In this document: piece after piece, positions 34,984 to 48,754 of the stretch | How positions within the stretch are numbered: position 1 is the stretch's first letter | Layout of the letters: each line of letters opens with the position of its first letter | Origin: Nocardia sp. SYP-A9097 | Lineage (GTDB): Bacteria > Actinomycetota > Actinomycetes > Mycobacteriales > Mycobacteriaceae | NCBI RefSeq assembly: GCF_009649815.1 | Contig: NZ_WJIC01000002.1 | Location: 558,001-622,000 of the forward strand | Direction of reading: 5' to 3' | Length of the DNA: 64,000 bases | Notes under the pieces: generated by a model | Databases searched by the model: none | Seen by the model: the letters and a program-made list of their open reading frames with translations, nothing else | What the model was told of the DNA's origin: nothing | Translations under genes and position numbers: made by a program

Positions 34984-37900
34984 TTAGCGGTAGTCGCTGA
35001 AGCCGTAGTCGTCCAGCGGGACCGCGGCACCGGTGGTGGTGCCGAAGCCGTCGGGGCTGTAGTAGGTGTCGTCGTAGGACGGCACCGCGTACGCGGCCTG
35101 GCGGGCTTCCTCGGTGGGCTGAACCTGGATGTTGCGGTAGCGGTTGATACCGGTACCGGCGGGGATCAGCTTGCCGATGATCACGTTCTCCTTCAGGCCG
35201 ATCAGCTTGTCGGAGCGGCAGTTGATCGCCGCATCCGTCAAGACACGAGTCGTCTCCTGGAAGGAGGCCGCCGACAGCCACGAATCGGTGGCCAGCGACG
35301 CCTTGGTGATACCCATCAGGACCGGACGGCCGGAAGCCGGCTCGGCACCCTCGGACACCACGCGACGGTTCGAGTTCTCGAACTCGGCGCGCTCGACGAG
35401 CGAACCGGGCAGGAACTCGGTCGCACCCGAATCGATGATCGTCACACGACGCAGCATCTGGCGAACGATGACCTCGATGTGCTTGTCGTGGATCGACACA
35501 CCCTGCGAGCGGTAGACCTCCTGGACCTCGTGGACCAGGTGGATCTGCACCTGACGGGGGCCCATCACGCGCAGCACCTCGTGCGGATCCGCGGAGCCCT
35601 CCAGCAGCTGCTGGCCGACCTCCACATGATCGCCGTCGGCGAGCAGACGCTCGGAACCGTCCTCATGCTTGAATACGCGCAGACGCTGACGCTTCGAGAG
35701 CTTGTCGTACAAGACCTCATCCGACCCGTCGTCCGGAATGATCGTGATCTTGTAGAAGCGGTCGTCGTCCTCGAGCCGCACGCGACCCGAGACCTCCGCG
35801 ATGGGCGCCTTGCCCTTGGGCACACGAGCCTCGAAAAGCTCCTGCACTCGGGGCAGACCACCCGTGATGTCGTCACCCGCGACACCACCCTGGTGGAAGG
35901 TACGCATGGTCAGCTGGGTACCCGGCTCACCAATCGACTGCGCCGCGACGATACCGACGGCCTCACCGATATCGACCAGCTTGCCGGTCGCCATCGAACG
36001 GCCGTAGCAGGTCGCGCAGACGCCGGTGCCGGTGGTGCAGGTCAGCACGGAGCGGACCTTCACCTCGGTGATACCCGCGTCGAGCAGCGCCTCCAGGGCG
36101 GGATCGCCCAGGTCGTGACCCTTCTCGACCACCACATTGCCCTTGGCGTCGATTGCGTCCGACGCCAAAGTACGTGCGTACGTGGAGGTTTCGACGTGCG
36201 CGTCCCGGATGAGCGAGCCGTCGGCCTGCTTCTCCGCGATCGGCACCACGATGCCACGCTCGGTGCCACAGTCGGTCTCGCGCACGATGACGTCCTGCGA
36301 CACGTCCACCAGACGACGGGTCAGGTAACCCGAGTCGGCGGTACGAAGCGCGGTGTCGGCCAGACCCTTTCGCGCACCGTGGGTGTTGATGAAGTACTCC
36401 AGAACCGTCAGACCCTCACGGAAGGAGGACTTGATCGGCTGCGGGATGAACTCACCCTTCGGGTTCGTCACCAGACCCTTCATACCCGCGAGGGTACGAG
36501 TCTGGGTGAAGTTACCCGTGGCGCCCGAGTCGACGATCGTGATGATCGGGTTGTCGGACGGGTAGTGCGCACGCAGCGCGCGACCGACCTCTTCGGTCGC
36601 TTCCTGCCAGATCTTGACCAGGGCGTTGTTGCGCTCCTGGTGATCCAAAGCACCACGCTGGTACTTCTTCTCGATCTGATCGGCCTGCGCGTCGTAACGC
36701 GCCATGATCTCCGCCTTCTCCGGCGGAACGAGCACGTCCGACATGGAGACGGTGACACCCGAACGCGTGGCCCAGTAGAAGCCCGCGTCCTTCAGCTTGT
36801 CGACGGTCTGCGCCACGACAATCATCGGGTAACGCTCGGCGAGATCATTGATGATCGCCGCCTGACGCTTCTTCGGCATCGGCTCGTCGATGTACGCGTA
36901 ATCCGCGGGCAGCAGCTCGTTGAAGATCACGCGACCCAGCGTGGTCTTGGCAGTCCACGCATCGCCACGCTGCCAGCCGTCCGGGAACAGCTCGGCCTCG
37001 ATCTCCTTCTGCGGGCGCTGATTGGTCAGGCGGACCTTGATCAGCGAACGCACGGTGAGCTCACCGCGGTCGACGGCCATCTGCGCCTCGGCCGGCGAGG
37101 AGTACACGCCGAACTCGGCGTGATCCTTTGCGGCCGAACGGTATTCACCCTTCGCGCCCTCTTCGAGGCGAGTCAGGTAGAACAGGCCGGTCACCATGTC
37201 CAGTCGCGGCATGGCGAGCGGACGACCCGAGGCGGGCGACAGGATGTTGTTCGAGGACAGCATCAGGATGCGGGCCTCGGCCTGCGCCTCCGCGGACAGC
37301 GGAAGGTGCACGGCCATCTGGTCACCGTCGAAGTCGGCGTTGAACGCCTCACACACGAGCGGGTGCAGCTGAATGGCCTTACCTTCGACCAGCAGCGGCT
37401 CGAAGGCCTGGATACCCAGGCGGTGCAGGGTGGGCGCACGGTTCAGCAGCACCGGGTGCTCCGAGATGACCTCTTCCAGGACATCCCACACCTGAGCGCG
37501 CTGACGCTCGACCATCCGCTTGGCGGACTTGATGTTCTGCGCGTGGTTGAGATCCACCAGACGCTTCATGACGAACGGCTTGAACAGCTCGAGCGCCATC
37601 AGCTTCGGCAGACCACACTGGTGCAGCTTCAGCTGCGGACCGACCACGATGACCGAACGGCCCGAGTAGTCGACACGCTTACCCAGCAGGTTCTGACGGA
37701 AACGACCCTGCTTGCCCTTGAGCAGATCGCTCAGCGACTTCAGCGGGCGGTTACCCGGACCGGTGACCGGACGGCCACGACGACCGTTGTCGAACAGCGC
37801 GTCCACCGACTCCTGAAGCATGCGCTTCTCGTTGTTCACGATGATCTCGGGCGCACCCAGATCGATCAGTCGCTTCAAACGGTTGTTGCGGTTGATGACG

Positions 37901-38937
37901 CGGCGGTACAGGTCGTTCAGGTCGGAGGTCGCGAAGCGGCCACCGTCCAGCTGCACCATCGGGCGCAGCTCCGGCGGGATCACCGGCACAGCGTCCAGCA
38001 CCATGCCCATGGGCGAGTTGCCGTTCATCTGGAACGCGGCGACAACCTTCAGACGCTTCAGCGCGCGAAGCTTCTTCTGGCCCTTGCCGGTACGGATGAT
38101 CTCGCGCAGGTTCTCGGCCTCGGCCGGAATGTCGAAGTTCTCCATCAGCTTCTGGATGGCTTCGGCACCCATGGCACCGGTGAAGTACTCGCCGTAGCGG
38201 TCCTGCAGCTCGCGGTAGATGATCTCGTCGATGATCAGCTGCTTCACCGAAAGCTTGGTGAAGGTGGTCCAGATCTCGTCGAGGCGGTCCAGCTCACGCT
38301 GGGCACGGTCGCGCAGCTGACGCATTTCGCGCTCGCCGCCGTCCTTCACCTTGCGACGCACATCGGACTTGGCGCCCTCGGCCTCGAGCTCGGCGATATC
38401 CGCCTCGAGCTTCTGGGCGCGGGCCTCGAGATCGGCGTCGCGCTGGTCGGCGACGTTCTTCTTCTCGACCTCCATCTCGGCTTCGAGCGTGGAGAGTTCG
38501 TTGTGCCGCAGTTCGTTGTCGACGCCGACGATCACGTAGGCGGCGAAGTAGATGATCTTTTCCAGATCCTTCGGCGCCAGGTCGAGCAGGTAGCCCAGAC
38601 GCGACGGGACACCCTTGAAGTACCAGATGTGCGTGACCGGAGCGGCCAGCTCGATGTGGCCCATCCGCTCACGGCGCACCTTGGCACGAGTCACCTCGAC
38701 ACCACAGCGCTCGCAGATGATGCCCTTGAAGCGGACCCGCTTGTACTTACCGCAGTAGCACTCCCAGTCCCGGGTGGGACCGAAGATCTTCTCGCAGAAA
38801 AGCCCGTCCTTCTCCGGCTTCAGCGTGCGGTAGTTGATGGTCTCCGGCTTCTTCACCTCGCCGAACGACCACTGCCGAATGTCTTCAGCGGACGCCAGGC
38901 CGATCCGGAGTTCATCGAAGAAGTTGACGTCTAGCAC
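34984..38937 (-). CDS. rpoC: DNA-directed RNA polymerase subunit beta-prime
   Basis: Catalytic large subunit of RNA polymerase, 1317 aa, full length. N-terminal zinc finger ([24 protein letters not shown]), the Mg-binding [12 protein letters not shown] and downstream the [15 protein letters not shown] zinc region, with trigger-loop [14 protein letters not shown] start preceded by AAAGGAAG. Downstream of rpoB with a 133-bp spacer holding a hairpin. The antisense strand contains long open frames typical of high-GC genes; they are shadows. Confidence 0.99.
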   Translation of the reverse strand: MLDVNFFDELRIGLASAEDIRQWSFGEVKKPETINYRTLKPEKDGLFCEKIFGPTRDWECYCGKYKRVRFKGIICERCGVEVTRAKVRRERMGHIELAAPVTHIWYFKGVPSRLGYLLDLAPKDLEKIIYFAAYVIVGVDNELRHNELSTLEAEMEVEKKNVADQRDADLEARAQKLEADIAELEAEGAKSDVRRKVKDGGEREMRQLRDRAQRELDRLDEIWTTFTKLSVKQLIIDEIIYRELQDRYGEYFTGAMGAEAIQKLMENFDIPAEAENLREIIRTGKGQKKLRALKRLKVVAAFQMNGNSPMGMVLDAVPVIPPELRPMVQLDGGRFATSDLNDLYRRVINRNNRLKRLIDLGAPEIIVNNEKRMLQESVDALFDNGRRGRPVTGPGNRPLKSLSDLLKGKQGRFRQNLLGKRVDYSGRSVIVVGPQLKLHQCGLPKLMALELFKPFVMKRLVDLNHAQNIKSAKRMVERQRAQVWDVLEEVISEHPVLLNRAPTLHRLGIQAFEPLLVEGKAIQLHPLVCEAFNADFDGDQMAVHLPLSAEAQAEARILMLSSNNILSPASGRPLAMPRLDMVTGLFYLTRLEEGAKGEYRSAAKDHAEFGVYSSPAEAQMAVDRGELTVRSLIKVRLTNQRPQKEIEAELFPDGWQRGDAWTAKTTLGRVIFNELLPADYAYIDEPMPKKRQAAIINDLAERYPMIVVAQTVDKLKDAGFYWATRSGVTVSMSDVLVPPEKAEIMARYDAQADQIEKKYQRGALDHQERNNALVKIWQEATEEVGRALRAHYPSDNPIITIVDSGATGNFTQTRTLAGMKGLVTNPKGEFIPQPIKSSFREGLTVLEYFINTHGARKGLADTALRTADSGYLTRRLVDVSQDVIVRETDCGTERGIVVPIAEKQADGSLIRDAHVETSTYARTLASDAIDAKGNVVVEKGHDLGDPALEALLDAGITEVKVRSVLTCTTGTGVCATCYGRSMATGKLVDIGEAVGIVAAQSIGEPGTQLTMRTFHQGGVAGDDITGGLPRVQELFEARVPKGKAPIAEVSGRVRLEDDDRFYKITIIPDDGSDEVLYDKLSKRQRLRVFKHEDGSERLLADGDHVEVGQQLLEGSADPHEVLRVMGPRQVQIHLVHEVQEVYRSQGVSIHDKHIEVIVRQMLRRVTIIDSGATEFLPGSLVERAEFENSNRRVVSEGAEPASGRPVLMGITKASLATDSWLSAASFQETTRVLTDAAINCRSDKLIGLKENVIIGKLIPAGTGINRYRNIQVQPTEEARQAAYAVPSYDDTYYSPDGFGTTTGAAVPLDDYGFSDYR

Positions 38938-39031
38938 GTAACTTCCTTTCCCCTGTTCGGGTTGAGTATGAGCAAAAGTTCGCTAAATCCCACTCGTAGC
39001 GACTGCTTGCAGGTCGCTCGAAAGGGTCTGC

Positions 39032-39059
39032 CTGGGAGCGCTTTTGAAGGCGCTCCCAG
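39032..39059 (-). promoter_or_regulatory. Hairpin in the rpoB-rpoC spacer
   Basis: Perfect 10-bp stem CTGGGAGCGC/GCGCTCCCAG around an 8-base loop, starting 12 bp after the rpoB stop and 95 bp before the rpoC start. It lacks a T-run, so an RNA processing or attenuation site is more likely than a terminator. Confidence 0.45.
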
Positions 39060-39070
39060 ACCGATCGCTC

Positions 39071-42538
<3,468 letters not shown>

Positions 42539-42722
42539 GATGCGTCCTTCCAGCACCTCACGCGCGTCGCGTGGTGGTCCGCGACCGTCGCTTGTCTGCT
42601 ACGAATTCCGCTGGTACAACCCGAACGAAACCCGAACAGCAAACAGCGGAAGCAACACCGGAAGGTGGAACTTTCGTCGATGCGATCGAGGTATGGACAG
42701 GAGGCAGCCAGCGCAACGTCCA

Positions 42723-42752
42723 AAACTACACCCAAACCTACGGGGGTGTCAA
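42723..42752 (-). promoter_or_regulatory. Candidate rpoB promoter
   Basis: TTGACA (42752-42747) and TAGTTT (42728-42723) on the minus strand, 18-base spacer, with a start point about 180 bp upstream of rpoB. Good -35 match; the -10 is acceptable for an actinobacterial housekeeping sigma factor. Confidence 0.6.
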
Positions 42753-43112
42753 AGTACCACCCGTGGTGAACCCCGGAGGGCTAACGCGCCGAAGCGTGTC
42801 ACGGTGGTGATCACACCGCACTGATGCGGCGTCAAGACCACGTCACGGCCGGATCGAACACCGCGGAGCGATGCGATCGGGTACCGCTCAGCGGCGATAT
42901 CACACCGTCTGCCGACCGGGCTCGGTGTCCGCTGGCTGCGTTCCTCGAGCGCCTCGTCGGCGTCTGATCCCCTGTGACAGCCGCCGCTGTTGTGAATAGC
43001 GTGACGGGTCGGACGAAACTCGTCAAGTGGCGCGAGAAGTTGACAAACCGCGAGATCCCCTGCCCCAGTACAAGATCACCCGGCTACGTCGCGCGATGAG
43101 CGCCCCGGCAAT

Positions 43113-43143
43113 GCGACAGGCCCCGAAAATCGGGGCCTGTCGC
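43113..43143 (-). terminator. Terminator of the mce operon
   Basis: Perfect 14-bp stem GCGACAGGCCCCGA/TCGGGGCCTGTCGC around an AAA loop, 28 bp past the stop of the last Mce-associated gene. No T-run on the minus strand. Confidence 0.65.
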
Positions 43144-43171
43144 CGGGAATGTCACGCCGCGTGGGCGTGCT

Positions 43172-43933
43172 CTAGCGGTCCGCGATCTCCGAGGCGAGCC
43201 ATTTGCCGCCGACCTGCTGCATGTGCAGCACGATCGGACCGGACGCCAGAGGCTGCGGCTTACCGTCCTTGATGGCGGCGATATTCAGGTTGACCAGCAG
43301 TTCCGCGCGATCACCGGTGAGAAGGGTCACGCCGATCGGGTCGGCGGTGGCCTTGGTATCGGTCTGGGTCTGCTTGATGGCGTCGATACCGGTGTCCAGG
43401 AGTTTGTCCTTGTCGAACTCCTCGAGCATCTTGCCGGTCATGACCGCGCGGGCGGTATCGCGGAACTTGTCGATGTCCTTGGCGTTGTAGCCGTAGATCG
43501 TGGTCAGGGCCACGCGGGCGGCCGCCTTGACCTGATCGGTGGTGGCATTGTCGACGTACGCCTTGTTGCCGTCGTCCACGCCGGGGCGCAGCGCGCCGAC
43601 AATGGCCAGTGCGGCGAGGAGGACGGCGGCGGTACCGCAGATGATCGCGACCCGCCAGCTGCGCCAGAAATCGCCCGGACGGGCCTGGGGGCGCTTGGAG
43701 GTCGCGGACGGGATCTCGGACAGGCTGGGGCCACGCTGGGCCTTATCGGAGCGGCCGCCGGCGCGGGTGGCCGAGCCCTGTGCGGAAGTATTCGCACCGC
43801 GCGTGGAACCCGTTGCGCCGCGCGGTGATTCGGTACCACGGACATCGGCGGCGGTGGTGCGGGCGCCGCTGCTGCGCTGGGCGGCGGGGCGGCGCTTGGA
43901 GCTGACGCGATTGACGGGTCGTCGATTGGCCAT
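43172..43933 (-). CDS. Mce-associated membrane protein
   Basis: Mce-associated (Mas) protein of 253 aa. A long cytoplasmic, Arg/Ser/Thr-rich N-terminus (1-90) is followed by one membrane span (about 93-115, VAIICGTAAVLLAALAIVGAL) and an extracytoplasmic domain (about 130-253). Such proteins sit next to mce operons and are thought to stabilise the Mce importer in the envelope. Last gene of the operon, 12 bp downstream of its paralogue. Terminator follows. Confidence 0.85.
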   Translation of the reverse strand: MANRRPVNRVSSKRRPAAQRSSGARTTAADVRGTESPRGATGSTRGANTSAQGSATRAGGRSDKAQRGPSLSEIPSATSKRPQARPGDFWRSWRVAIICGTAAVLLAALAIVGALRPGVDDGNKAYVDNATTDQVKAAARVALTTIYGYNAKDIDKFRDTARAVMTGKMLEEFDKDKLLDTGIDAIKQTQTDTKATADPIGVTLLTGDRAELLVNLNIAAIKDGKPQPLASGPIVLHMQQVGGKWLASEIADR

Positions 43934-43945
43934 GATCGCGGTCTC

Positions 43946-44845
43946 CTAGTTACCCGGCTGCGGGGCGGGCGGCGTGGTCGGGGCGGCGGGGGCCTGCGGG
44001 GCGGGGGCGGCGGCGCCGATGGTGACCGGGTCCGCGACCTGCTGCACCTGATCGGCCTTCCACACCCCGTCCTTCAGCACGACATCCACCGACCAGGTGT
44101 AGCGCAGGCGGTTGGCGGGCTTGCCCGCACCGGATTCGGTCACTTCCAGGACCACCAGGGCCCCGGCCTGATCACGCTCGGAGTTGAGTTCGGTGACGGA
44201 GCCGCCGACGACCTTCGAGGTGGTGTTCACATTCGAGTCGGTGGCGGTCTTGCGGATCTGCGCGTCGTTCTTGTTGGAGGCGTCCAGCAGGTCGCCGGTC
44301 ATCGAGGAGCGGGCCAGTTTCAGCGAGCCGTCGATATCGCTCAGGTTCATCGAGGTGATGTTGATGGCGGCTTGCTGGGCGGCCGCCAGGGCGGCATCGC
44401 GGGCGTCGGCGCGCGGCTTGTCGCGCATCAGGCCGCCGGCGATCCAGCTGCCGCCGAACCAGGCGGCGGCGACGGCGGCCACGACGAGCAGTGCGATCGA
44501 GGCGATGGTCACGACCTGCCGCGGAGTGTCCACGGCCGCAACGGCATTCGCCGGGGTGCGGTCGGATTCCGTTGCGGCGGAGTCCGATTCGCGAGGCTTC
44601 GATGACTTCCCGCGCGCATCGCCGGACTTGTCGAGCACGACAGTGTCGGTCGAGTCCCCGGCGTCGGCGGCGGTCGAGTCGCCGGACTTGTCGAGTACGA
44701 CGGTATCGCCGGCCTCGATGGTGTCGGCCGGGGTCTCCGGCACGGAGTCAGCTGGGGAGCTCGACTCCAGGGCGGTGTCGGCGGCCGGATCGTCGATCGG
44801 CTTACCGAGCTCTTCCTCCTGGTTGCTGTCCTTTTGCTGGCTCAC
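43946..44845 (-). CDS. Mce-associated membrane protein with acidic N-terminal repeats
   Basis: Second Mas-type protein, 299 aa. The disordered acidic cytoplasmic N-terminus (1-110) contains two DTVVLDKSGD repeats (about 47-56 and 67-76), one membrane span (about 112-135), and an extracytoplasmic domain like its downstream neighbour (SVDVVLKDGVWKADQVQQV), ending in a Pro/Ala tail. The repeat could be a binding or phosphorylation segment. It is separated from mceF by 138 bp but lies in the same transcription direction. Confidence 0.83.
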   Translation of the reverse strand: MSQQKDSNQEEELGKPIDDPAADTALESSSPADSVPETPADTIEAGDTVVLDKSGDSTAADAGDSTDTVVLDKSGDARGKSSKPRESDSAATESDRTPANAVAAVDTPRQVVTIASIALLVVAAVAAAWFGGSWIAGGLMRDKPRADARDAALAAAQQAAINITSMNLSDIDGSLKLARSSMTGDLLDASNKNDAQIRKTATDSNVNTTSKVVGGSVTELNSERDQAGALVVLEVTESGAGKPANRLRYTWSVDVVLKDGVWKADQVQQVADPVTIGAAAPAPQAPAAPTTPPAPQPGN

Positions 44846-44983
44846 GCCGCCACCATACTTTCCTCTCCGCGCCGAACCACGTCGACTGTGCGCATTACCA
44901 CGCCGGAAACGTGCGCCCGCGGGATTCGAGGGCGCACGGGACCGTGCTCGATGGGACGCGCTGCCGAGTTCCGGCGGGGCACG

Positions 44984-46246
44984 TCACCGTTTGGTGGTCA
45001 CGCCCATGAGCGTGGCCAACTGATTGGCGACCGGGTTCAGGTTGAGCTTCTCCGGGTCGTACTTGGGCTTGTCGTCCCACGGCTGGGCGACGCTGGGGTC
45101 GGCCAGATCGGCGCGGGCACCACCGCGTACTGCGGACTCACTGCCTTGCGGGGCAGTGCATTTCGCCTCGGTGTTGAACGGGAAGTCGTCGCGCGAATCG
45201 TCGAAGTTCGGATTCTGCGCCTTCATCTGGTCGAGGATGGCCTTGGTGCCCTCGTAGCCCAGGGTGCAGGCGGGCGGGTTGTTGGTCTCGAGCACCAGGC
45301 CGAAGTGGGTGGTGCCGTCACCGGGGGCGGTGGCCGACGCGCCGATGGACAGCAGCGGCAGCATCTGCAGTACCGGTCCGAGCGCGTAGAACTTCGGTGA
45401 GATGGTCAGCAGCAGCGTGCGCAGATTGGTCAGGTCCTGGGTCAGGGCCGGTCCGCTCTCCTGCAGCAGCTTCTGAATCTGATTGCCCGCACTCGTGCTC
45501 GTGCCGATGAGCCGGCGGATATCCGGATCGCTGGAGCGCAGCTGCGCGGTGAGCTGGTCCAGGCCCTGGCTGAAATTGCGAATGGCCGGGCCCTGCTCGG
45601 ACTGGGTGGCGAGCACCCCGCGCGCGTCCCGGATCAACGCGATGGTCTGCGGCAGTGAGTCGATACCGGTGGCGGTGAACTTGTTGAGCGAGTCCACCAG
45701 CACCTTGAGGTCATTGCCCTTGCCGTCGAAGGCTTTACCCAGTTCGGTGACCGCGGTGCTGAGCGCCGCCAGGTCGGTGGTCTGGGCGAAGTGGTCGACA
45801 CTGGCGAGCAGGGTCTCCACCGGCAGCGGCAGTACCGCACCGGTGATGACCGAGCCGTCCTTCAGGTACGGCGCACCGTTGCCGGTCGGCTGTAGGTCCA
45901 CGAACTGCTCACCGATGGCGGAGCGATCGGCGATGACGGCCTTCGCGCTCAGCGGCACCTTCGGCTTGCCGGCGTCCATTTCGAGGGTGATGACCACACC
46001 GTCGGGGGTGATGTCGAGATTGCCGACCCGGCCGACGGGGACGCCACGGTAGGTGACCTCCGCGCCCTTGGACAGGTTGCCGGTTCCGGCCGCCTGCTTA
46101 TCGGTATCCGTTATCTGCAGGGTGACCTTGTACAGGCCGAAGCCGAGCATATTGTTCAGCCGCACGTACTTGGCGCCGACGAAGGCGACGCCGAGGACGG
46201 CGATGATCACGAACATGATCAGCTGATTGCGTACCAGACGGCTCAT
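44984..46246 (-). CDS. mceF: MCE family protein (MceF-type)
   Basis: Sixth Mce protein of the operon, 420 aa, with N-terminal membrane anchor (about 8-28) and Mce/MlaD domain (about 38-118), then the long helical Mce channel-forming region and a disordered, acidic C-terminus with a CTLGYEG segment. It is anchored in the membrane and helps form the hexameric tunnel that carries lipids to YrbE permeases. Start overlaps the mceE stop as ATGA. Letter assigned by operon order. Confidence 0.9.
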   Translation of the reverse strand: MSRLVRNQLIMFVIIAVLGVAFVGAKYVRLNNMLGFGLYKVTLQITDTDKQAAGTGNLSKGAEVTYRGVPVGRVGNLDITPDGVVITLEMDAGKPKVPLSAKAVIADRSAIGEQFVDLQPTGNGAPYLKDGSVITGAVLPLPVETLLASVDHFAQTTDLAALSTAVTELGKAFDGKGNDLKVLVDSLNKFTATGIDSLPQTIALIRDARGVLATQSEQGPAIRNFSQGLDQLTAQLRSSDPDIRRLIGTSTSAGNQIQKLLQESGPALTQDLTNLRTLLLTISPKFYALGPVLQMLPLLSIGASATAPGDGTTHFGLVLETNNPPACTLGYEGTKAILDQMKAQNPNFDDSRDDFPFNTEAKCTAPQGSESAVRGGARADLADPSVAQPWDDKPKYDPEKLNLNPVANQLATLMGVTTKR

Positions 46247-47496
46247 CGCGGACCCACTCCCAGCTGTTGCAGGATCGATCCCAGCGGATCGTTGGGCAGC
46301 GCGACCGCGGGCACCACCGACGGCGGCAGCGGCAGCAGTGAGATGGTGGGCCAGCCACCGCGCGGACCGTTGCCGTTGTAGTACGGGTTGCTCGGATCCA
46401 CGTTCACCTGACGACCGGCGGGCGGGATGTACACCGGATCCTGTTTGCCCACACCGAGATTCGACAGCAGCGTGCCGACCTGCAGGTCGACCGAGAGCCA
46501 GGTGTTGACCTGACCGCCGAACGCGGACTTGATCGCCTCGTCCGGGAACGGGTAGGTCGGGACGAGCGGGAACGCGGTCACCAGATCGCCCGCGGACTTG
46601 CCGAGCTCCTGCAGCGTGGGACGCAGCGAGCTGAGGTCGGTGATCAGGTTGTCCTTGGAGTGATCCAGGACGTCGAATCCGGCCTGGCCCACCCGATCCA
46701 GCTGCGCGAGCAGCGCGATCAGTTGCGGCCGTTGCTCATTGAGGATCTTGATGCCCTGCGGCAGCTCGTCCAGGACCTTGCCGATCTGCACGGTCTGCTG
46801 CCCGACGCGGCTGGAGAGCGTATCGAGCCCGTCCAGTGCGCGGGTGATGTCGTCGACCTGCTGATTCAATCCGTCGATCAGCTTGTTCGCCTGCTCGAGC
46901 AGTGAGCGCACCTTGCCGTCGCGCCCGTTCAGTGCCTTGTTCAGCTCCACTACGATGGGCTGCAATTGCGCCACGCCGCCGCCGTTGAGCAGCAGCGAGA
47001 GCGCACCGAGCACCTGCTCCACCTCGGTGGCGGTACGGGTGTTCTCGACCTTGATGGTCGAGCCGTCCTTCAACCGAGTGGGATCGGGATCGTTTGCGGG
47101 AGCGGTCAATTCGACGAACTTCTCGCCGAGCAGATTGGACTGTTTCACCTCGGCGCGCGCATTGGCGGGCAGGTTCACATCCGCGTTCACCACGGCCTTG
47201 ATGCTGGCGGTCCAGCCGTCCGGCGCGAGTTCGATCTTGTCGACCCGGCCCACGGCCACACCGTCAACCTTGACGGTCGACTGCGGCACCAGATCCAGCA
47301 CATCGGAGAAGCGGATATCCAGGTGCATGGGGTGATCGCCCACGCTCGCGCCACCGGGCAGCGGCACGCTGAACGCACCGTTACCGCCGCAGCCGGCCAC
47401 CACCACGGTCACCGCGCCGAGCGTGGCGGCCAGGGCGGCGGTGCGGCCGCGCCGGGACAGCACCGGTGCGAGCGCGGGAAAACGCTTGCGGCTCAT
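46243..47496 (-). CDS. mceE: MCE family lipoprotein (MceE-type)
   Basis: Fifth Mce protein, 417 aa, and the lipoprotein of the set: the N-terminus ends in lipobox VVAGC (Cys36), followed by an Mce/MlaD domain (about 52-135), coiled-coil-like helices (about 140-330) and a Pro/Gly-rich C-terminus. In the mycobacterial MCE-E group the protein is lipid-anchored. It shares ATGA overlaps with mceD and mceF. Role in lipid import is inferred from the operon. Confidence 0.9.
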   Translation of the reverse strand: MSRKRFPALAPVLSRRGRTAALAATLGAVTVVVAGCGGNGAFSVPLPGGASVGDHPMHLDIRFSDVLDLVPQSTVKVDGVAVGRVDKIELAPDGWTASIKAVVNADVNLPANARAEVKQSNLLGEKFVELTAPANDPDPTRLKDGSTIKVENTRTATEVEQVLGALSLLLNGGGVAQLQPIVVELNKALNGRDGKVRSLLEQANKLIDGLNQQVDDITRALDGLDTLSSRVGQQTVQIGKVLDELPQGIKILNEQRPQLIALLAQLDRVGQAGFDVLDHSKDNLITDLSSLRPTLQELGKSAGDLVTAFPLVPTYPFPDEAIKSAFGGQVNTWLSVDLQVGTLLSNLGVGKQDPVYIPPAGRQVNVDPSNPYYNGNGPRGGWPTISLLPLPPSVVPAVALPNDPLGSILQQLGVGPR

Positions 47497-48752
47497 CGCT
47501 GTCCACCCTCCTGTGCCGACGGCGGCTGCTGATCGGACGGCACGCCGGGCACGGTGCCGGGCACCACATTGCGCTGTTCGTTGTCCGCGCCGAGGATGCC
47601 GAACGGCAGCACCAGCGTCGGGGTCTTCACGCCCTTGGTGAGCTGATCGGTGAGCGCCGAGCAGTTGTCCAGGATCGGCCTGAGCTGGCGCGAGATGGCG
47701 TCGAACTTGGGATCGCCGGGCCGCAGTTTGCCCAGATCCAGCATTCGGCAGATGACACCGAACGGGTCCTGCAGATCGGTGAAGTTGGGCCGCATATCCA
47801 GGGTGCCGGTCTCACCGTTGTGCACGTTGATCAGGTTGCTCAGCGCCGTCGGAATGAGCGGCAGCGCCGTGGCCAGATTGTCGCGCTGATCGGCGAGGGT
47901 CTTGGTGAGCGAGGTCAGCGCATCGGCATTGTTCTGCACCAGTTCCCGATTGTTGTCGATGAACCGGGCCACATCGCCGAGCGCGACGGACAGCAGGGCG
48001 AGCGCGTCACCGAGGTCGCGACGCTCGTCGGCCAGGAATCCGGCCAGCGAGGAGAGCTGGGTATTGAAGGTGCGCACCTGCGAATCGTTATCGGCGAGCA
48101 TCTTCACGAACAGCTGCAGATTCTTCACCGTGTCGAACAGGTCGGTGCGTGAATCAGAAAGCGCCGCAGCGGCTTTGGACAGCTGCGTGAAGCTGTTGGC
48201 GAGCGCGTCACCATTGCCGGCGAGGTTCTGCGCGGCGGTGCGGGCGAGCTCGTTGACCGCGCCGTCCTTATTGGCTCCATTGGGGCCCAAGGCATCCGAG
48301 AGCTCGGTAATGCTCTTGTACAGCCGGTCCACCTCGACCGGGGTCGCGGTGCGGTCCTTCGGGATGGTGGCATTTCGCCCCATCTTGGGTCCGCCCTTGT
48401 AGGCGGGCGCGAGCTGGATGTACCGGTCCGAGACCACCGATGGGGTGATCTGCGCGGCCTTGGCGTCGGCGGGCACATCGTATTTGCGGTCGACGTCGAG
48501 CACGACCTTGACCTGCTCGCCCTCCGGGGTCACCGAGGCGACCTTGCCGACGGGCACGCCCAGGATGCGCACATCGGAGCCCTCGTAGATACCGACGGAC
48601 CGATCGAAATACGCGGTGATGGTGGTGGTGTTGAGCTTGTCCAGCCCCCACCACGCCACTCCGCCGGCCAGTACGGCCAGGGTGGCCACTCCGGCGATGA
48701 TCTTGCTCTTGGTACTGGTCGCCTTCAGGGCGGTCAGCGGATTCGTCGCCAT
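47493..48752 (-). CDS. mceD: MCE family protein (MceD-type)
   Basis: Fourth Mce protein, 419 aa. N-terminal membrane anchor (about 16-38, KSKIIAGVATLAVLAGGVAWWG), Mce/MlaD domain (about 45-120, ITAYFDRSVGIYEGSDVRILGVPVGKV) and a long helical segment to about 330, ending in a low-complexity tail with Gln-rich residues. Overlaps mceE by 4 bp; 2 bp from mceC. Confidence 0.9.
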   Translation of the reverse strand: MATNPLTALKATSTKSKIIAGVATLAVLAGGVAWWGLDKLNTTTITAYFDRSVGIYEGSDVRILGVPVGKVASVTPEGEQVKVVLDVDRKYDVPADAKAAQITPSVVSDRYIQLAPAYKGGPKMGRNATIPKDRTATPVEVDRLYKSITELSDALGPNGANKDGAVNELARTAAQNLAGNGDALANSFTQLSKAAAALSDSRTDLFDTVKNLQLFVKMLADNDSQVRTFNTQLSSLAGFLADERRDLGDALALLSVALGDVARFIDNNRELVQNNADALTSLTKTLADQRDNLATALPLIPTALSNLINVHNGETGTLDMRPNFTDLQDPFGVICRMLDLGKLRPGDPKFDAISRQLRPILDNCSALTDQLTKGVKTPTLVLPFGILGADNEQRNVVPGTVPGVPSDQQPPSAQEGGQR

Positions 48753-48754
48753 TG

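Larger units (their letters stand above)
42557..43171. other. Intergenic region between the mce operon and rpoB
   Basis: About 615 bp without a convincing gene. It holds the terminator of the mce operon (43113-43143), the candidate rpoB promoter (42723-42752) and a leader of about 180 nt before rpoB. Between about 42760 and 43110 nothing else recognisable is seen; short frames there have no supporting features. Confidence 0.6.
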
